8,018 nucleotides of DNA from Oscillospiraceae bacterium (GTDB lineage: Bacteria > Bacillota > Clostridia > Oscillospirales > Ruminococcaceae): positions 1 to 8,018 of the forward strand of contig JAFQND010000068.1 in the NCBI GenBank assembly GCA_017396055.1, written 5' to 3'. Below are positions 5,480 through 8,018 of this stretch, in pieces. The notes beneath the pieces were generated by a model. The model ran no database searches. It was not told the DNA's origin and worked only from the letters and a program-made list of their open reading frames with translations. Numbering within the stretch: position 1 is the stretch's first letter; every line of letters begins with the position of its first letter. Position numbers and translations under genes: made by a program.

Positions 5480-7744
5480 GTGATCAACCTGACTTCTACC
5501 GGTGTGTATCTGCTGAACGGTGAGACTATCGTTCCCGCAGGTGCCTGCACCGACCTTCCTGCGCCCGATGCGGCAAGGGAAGATACCATCGCCTATCAGA
5601 TCATGCGCGCCCATGACCGCTCGAAGGATCCCAAGAAAATGCGGATCAAATTCGACGCGCTGATGTCCCACGACATCACCTATGTCGGCATCATCCAGAC
5701 TGCCCGCGCCAGTGGTCTGACCGAATTCCCCATTCCCTATGCCATGACCAACTGCCACAACTCTCTTTGTGCTGTCGGCGGCACCATCAACGAAGATGAC
5801 CATGTTTTCGGTCTGTCTGCCGCAAAGAAATACGGCGGTATCTATGTCCCTGTCAACCAGTCTGTTATCCATCAGTATGCCCGTGAGGAGATGGCCGGCT
5901 GCGGCAACATGATCCTCGGCTCTGACAGCCATACCCGCTATGGCGCCATCGGTAATATGGGCGTCGGCGAAGGCGGCCCCGAACTGGTCAAACAGCTGCT
6001 CTCCAACACCTATGATATTGATGCTCCCGAGGTGGTTCTGGTTTATCTGACCGGTGCTCCCCGTCACGGTGTCGGCCCTCACGACGTGGCCATCGCTCTC
6101 TGCGGTGCAGTATTCGCACAGGGCTTTGTCACCAACCGCGTGCTGGAATTTGTCGGCCCCGGCGTGAAGAACCTCTCTGTCGATTTCCGTCTAGGTATCG
6201 ACGTTATGACCACCGAGACCGCCTGCCTGTCCTCTATCTGGGAGACCGACGGCGCTGTCGAGAACTTCTACCGCATCCACGGCAAGCCCGAGCGGTACAA
6301 GACTCTTCGTCCCGGCAAGACCGCTTACTATGACCGCATGATCGAGATCGATCTTTCCAAGGTCGAGCCCATGATCGCACTGCCCTTCCATCCCTCCATT
6401 GCCTATACCATCAAAGAGCTGCAGAGCGATCCCTATACCATCCTCAAAAAGATCGAGGACGAGGGAAACAAGAAGTTCGGCGGACAGGTTGAGATGCGTC
6501 TCACCGATAAGATCGTTGACGGCAAGATCATGGTCGACCAGGGCGTTATCGCAGGCTGCGCCGGCGGTCTGTACGAGAACCTCTGTGAAGCTGCTGCCAT
6601 TCTGGCAGGCGGCTCCACCGGCAACGGAGATTTCGCACTGAACGTCTATCCTGCTTCCGTTCCCGTCAGCATGGCTGTCACAAGAAACGGTGTCACTGCC
6701 GCTCTGCTGGAGGCCGGCTGCATCATGAAGACCGCCTTCAGCGGTCCCTGCTTCGGCGCAGGCGACGTGCCCTCTCACAACGGCCTGTCCATCCGTCATA
6801 CCACCCGTAACTTCCCCAACCGCGAAGGTTCCAAACCCGGTCAGGGTCAGATCGCTTCTGTCGCACTGATGGATGCAAGATCCATCGCTGCCACCGCACT
6901 GAACGGCGGTGTGCTGACCTCTGCTGCAGATATCGAATATGAAGTTCCCAAGATGGAATATGTCTATGAGGGCGGCATCTATCAGAAGCGCTGCTATTAC
7001 GGTTTCGGCAAGGCCGATCCCTCCGCTGAACTGAAGCTCGGACCCAACATCACCGACTGGCCCAAGATGCACCCCCTGCAGGATGACCTGCTGGTCAAGC
7101 TCTGCGCTGTCATCCGTGACCCTGTCACCACCACCGATGAACTGATCCCCTCCGGTGAGACCTCTTCTTACCGCTCCAATCCCCTCAAGCTCTCTGAATA
7201 TGCCCTGTCCCGCCGTGTGCCTGAGTATGTGGGCCGTTCCAAGGCCTGCAAGGCACTGGAGGATGCAAGATGGGAAGGCGAAGCTCCCGCTGAGCTTACG
7301 GATGTTCTCGCAAAGGTTGTTTCCGATCCCAAAGAAGCTTTGAAGCATACCACCTTCGGCTCCGGCGTCTTTGCAAACCGTCCCGGCGACGGCTCTGCCC
7401 GTGAGCAGGCCGCTTCCTGCCAGAAGGTACTGGGCGGCTGTGCCAATATTGCCTACAGCTATGCCACCAAGCGTTATCGCTCCAACTGCATCAACTGGGG
7501 TATCGTACCCTTTACCATCGACGAGTCCGAGCCCTTCTCTTATGAGGATGGCGATTTCCTGTACGTTCCCGGCATCCGCGATGCTGTAAAGAACGGTGTC
7601 GAGACCGTTGAAGGCAAGATGATCACCAAAGATGGTGTCAAATCCATCACCCTGTATGTCAAGGGCCTGACCGAGGATGAGAAAACCATCATCCTCGAAG
7701 GCTGCCTGATGAACTATTACGCTGCCGGCTATGGCAGAGACTGA
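5480..7744 (+). CDS. acn: Aconitase-family hydratase (probable aconitate hydratase)
   Basis: Expected reaction: citrate to isocitrate via cis-aconitate, in the cytoplasm. The 754-residue protein covers the whole aconitase fold, including the C-terminal swivel domain. Landmarks matching known aconitase residues are VIHQ (His131), the Asp149-Ser-His-Thr152 signature, LEFVGPG (Glu223), AGC (Cys360, first cluster ligand), GPC (Cys424), RNFPNR (Arg443, Arg448), TTTDE (about 550-554) with SYR (Arg565), and GSARE with Ser639 as the likely catalytic base. Two deviations stand out: Ser421 sits where a second Cys of the usual CxxC cluster pair is expected, and Ala640 replaces the second Ser of GSSR. 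Cys414 could substitute as a ligand. The start is GTG, set by a perfect AAAGGAGGT at 5465-5473, 6 bases upstream. The icd gene follows after 17 bases, supporting a citrate-to-2-oxoglutarate role. Codon use (CCC, ACC, CGT/CGC) suggests high expression. A related hydratase with another substrate cannot be excluded. Confidence 0.87.
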   Translation: MINLTSTGVYLLNGETIVPAGACTDLPAPDAAREDTIAYQIMRAHDRSKDPKKMRIKFDALMSHDITYVGIIQTARASGLTEFPIPYAMTNCHNSLCAVGGTINEDDHVFGLSAAKKYGGIYVPVNQSVIHQYAREEMAGCGNMILGSDSHTRYGAIGNMGVGEGGPELVKQLLSNTYDIDAPEVVLVYLTGAPRHGVGPHDVAIALCGAVFAQGFVTNRVLEFVGPGVKNLSVDFRLGIDVMTTETACLSSIWETDGAVENFYRIHGKPERYKTLRPGKTAYYDRMIEIDLSKVEPMIALPFHPSIAYTIKELQSDPYTILKKIEDEGNKKFGGQVEMRLTDKIVDGKIMVDQGVIAGCAGGLYENLCEAAAILAGGSTGNGDFALNVYPASVPVSMAVTRNGVTAALLEAGCIMKTAFSGPCFGAGDVPSHNGLSIRHTTRNFPNREGSKPGQGQIASVALMDARSIAATALNGGVLTSAADIEYEVPKMEYVYEGGIYQKRCYYGFGKADPSAELKLGPNITDWPKMHPLQDDLLVKLCAVIRDPVTTTDELIPSGETSSYRSNPLKLSEYALSRRVPEYVGRSKACKALEDARWEGEAPAELTDVLAKVVSDPKEALKHTTFGSGVFANRPGDGSAREQAASCQKVLGGCANIAYSYATKRYRSNCINWGIVPFTIDESEPFSYEDGDFLYVPGIRDAVKNGVETVEGKMITKDGVKSITLYVKGLTEDEKTIILEGCLMNYYAAGYGRD

Positions 7745-7761
7745 TACGGAGGAATTTCCCC

Positions 7762-8018
7762 ATGGCAAAGATCCAGATGAAGACCCCTCTCGTCGAGATG
7801 GACGGCGACGAGATGACCAGAATCCTGTGGAAAATGATCAAAGACAAACTGATCCGTCCCTATGTTGACCTGAAGAGCGAGTATTACGACCTCGGTCTTG
7901 CTTACCGCGACGAGACCAATGACCAGGTCACCATCGATTCCGCCATTGCCACCAAAAAGTACGGCGTTGCTGTCAAGTGTGCCACCATCACCCCCAACGC
8001 TGCCCGTATGCCCGAGTA
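7762..8018 (+). CDS. icd: NADP-dependent isocitrate dehydrogenase, N-terminal part
   Basis: The gene runs off the right edge after 85 complete codons. The visible N-terminus has [14 protein letters not shown], the hallmark of the homodimeric eukaryotic-type (type II) isocitrate dehydrogenases, followed by [21 protein letters not shown] and [12 protein letters not shown], the conserved stretch leading into the isocitrate-binding region. This type usually uses NADP and yields 2-oxoglutarate, CO2 and NADPH. The ATG is preceded by ACGGAGGAA (7746-7754) and lies 17 bases after the aconitase stop with no terminator between, so both are probably one transcript. Codon use matches the aconitase gene. 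Confidence 0.93.
   Translation, partial: MAKIQMKTPLVEMDGDEMTRILWKMIKDKLIRPYVDLKSEYYDLGLAYRDETNDQVTIDSAIATKKYGVAVKCATITPNAARMPE

Noticed and set aside
6191..7768. A 525-codon open frame antisense to the aconitase gene
   Set aside because: The + strand aconitase motifs are unambiguous. The antisense frame is low-information, starts inside the icd 5' region, and is a composition effect.

Overview
The window looks like chromosomal DNA from a spore-forming, anaerobic gut-type member of the Clostridia, with an Oscillospiraceae/Ruminococcaceae-like flavour. The basis is the presence of SpoVA spore proteins, a GH95-type fucosidase, a divergent aconitase followed by a eukaryotic-type NADP isocitrate dehydrogenase, strong Shine-Dalgarno sites, and moderate GC judged by eye. 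The taxonomic placement is inference.

Left part (1-2990): the first 94 bases are the 3' end of an RlmB/TrmH-type rRNA 2'-O-methyltransferase gene. About 30 bases later the C-terminal part of spoVAC appears without its 5' half, so the left edge is a join of two broken gene ends (a rearrangement or an assembly chimera). Next comes a beta-lactamase-fold serine hydrolase with its own sigma-A-type promoter and its own intrinsic terminator. Then come spoVAD and spoVAE, translationally overlapped. SpoVAC, SpoVAD and SpoVAE normally act together to move dipicolinic acid (DPA) into the forespore and out on germination. Here the set is split by the hydrolase, spoVAC is truncated, and the hydrolase terminator ends within a few bases of the spoVAD ribosome binding site. 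Whether this locus is still transcribed as a working unit is the main open question of the window.

Middle part (2957-5205): a perfect 10-bp hairpin flanked by T/A tracts serves as a shared terminator between spoVAE (+) and a convergent GH95 glycoside hydrolase (-). The GH95 protein has no visible signal peptide and stands alone, with no transporter or regulator beside it.

Right part (5206-8018): a 274-base divergent intergenic region carries a good sigma-A promoter (TTGATT-17-TACAAT with extended -10) and a perfect inverted repeat laid over its -35 box. It drives an aconitase-family hydratase and, 17 bases downstream, the start of icd. Together these genes would convert citrate to 2-oxoglutarate, the oxidative TCA arm that feeds glutamate synthesis in anaerobes. 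The aconitase-like protein keeps most catalytic landmarks but has Ser where one of the three canonical iron-sulfur cluster cysteines is expected.

I did not see a CRISPR array, mobile-element gene, tRNA, rRNA or recognisable riboswitch, and nothing that amounts to a new multi-gene system. The most unusual items are the broken and interrupted spoVA locus and the aconitase cluster-ligand change.
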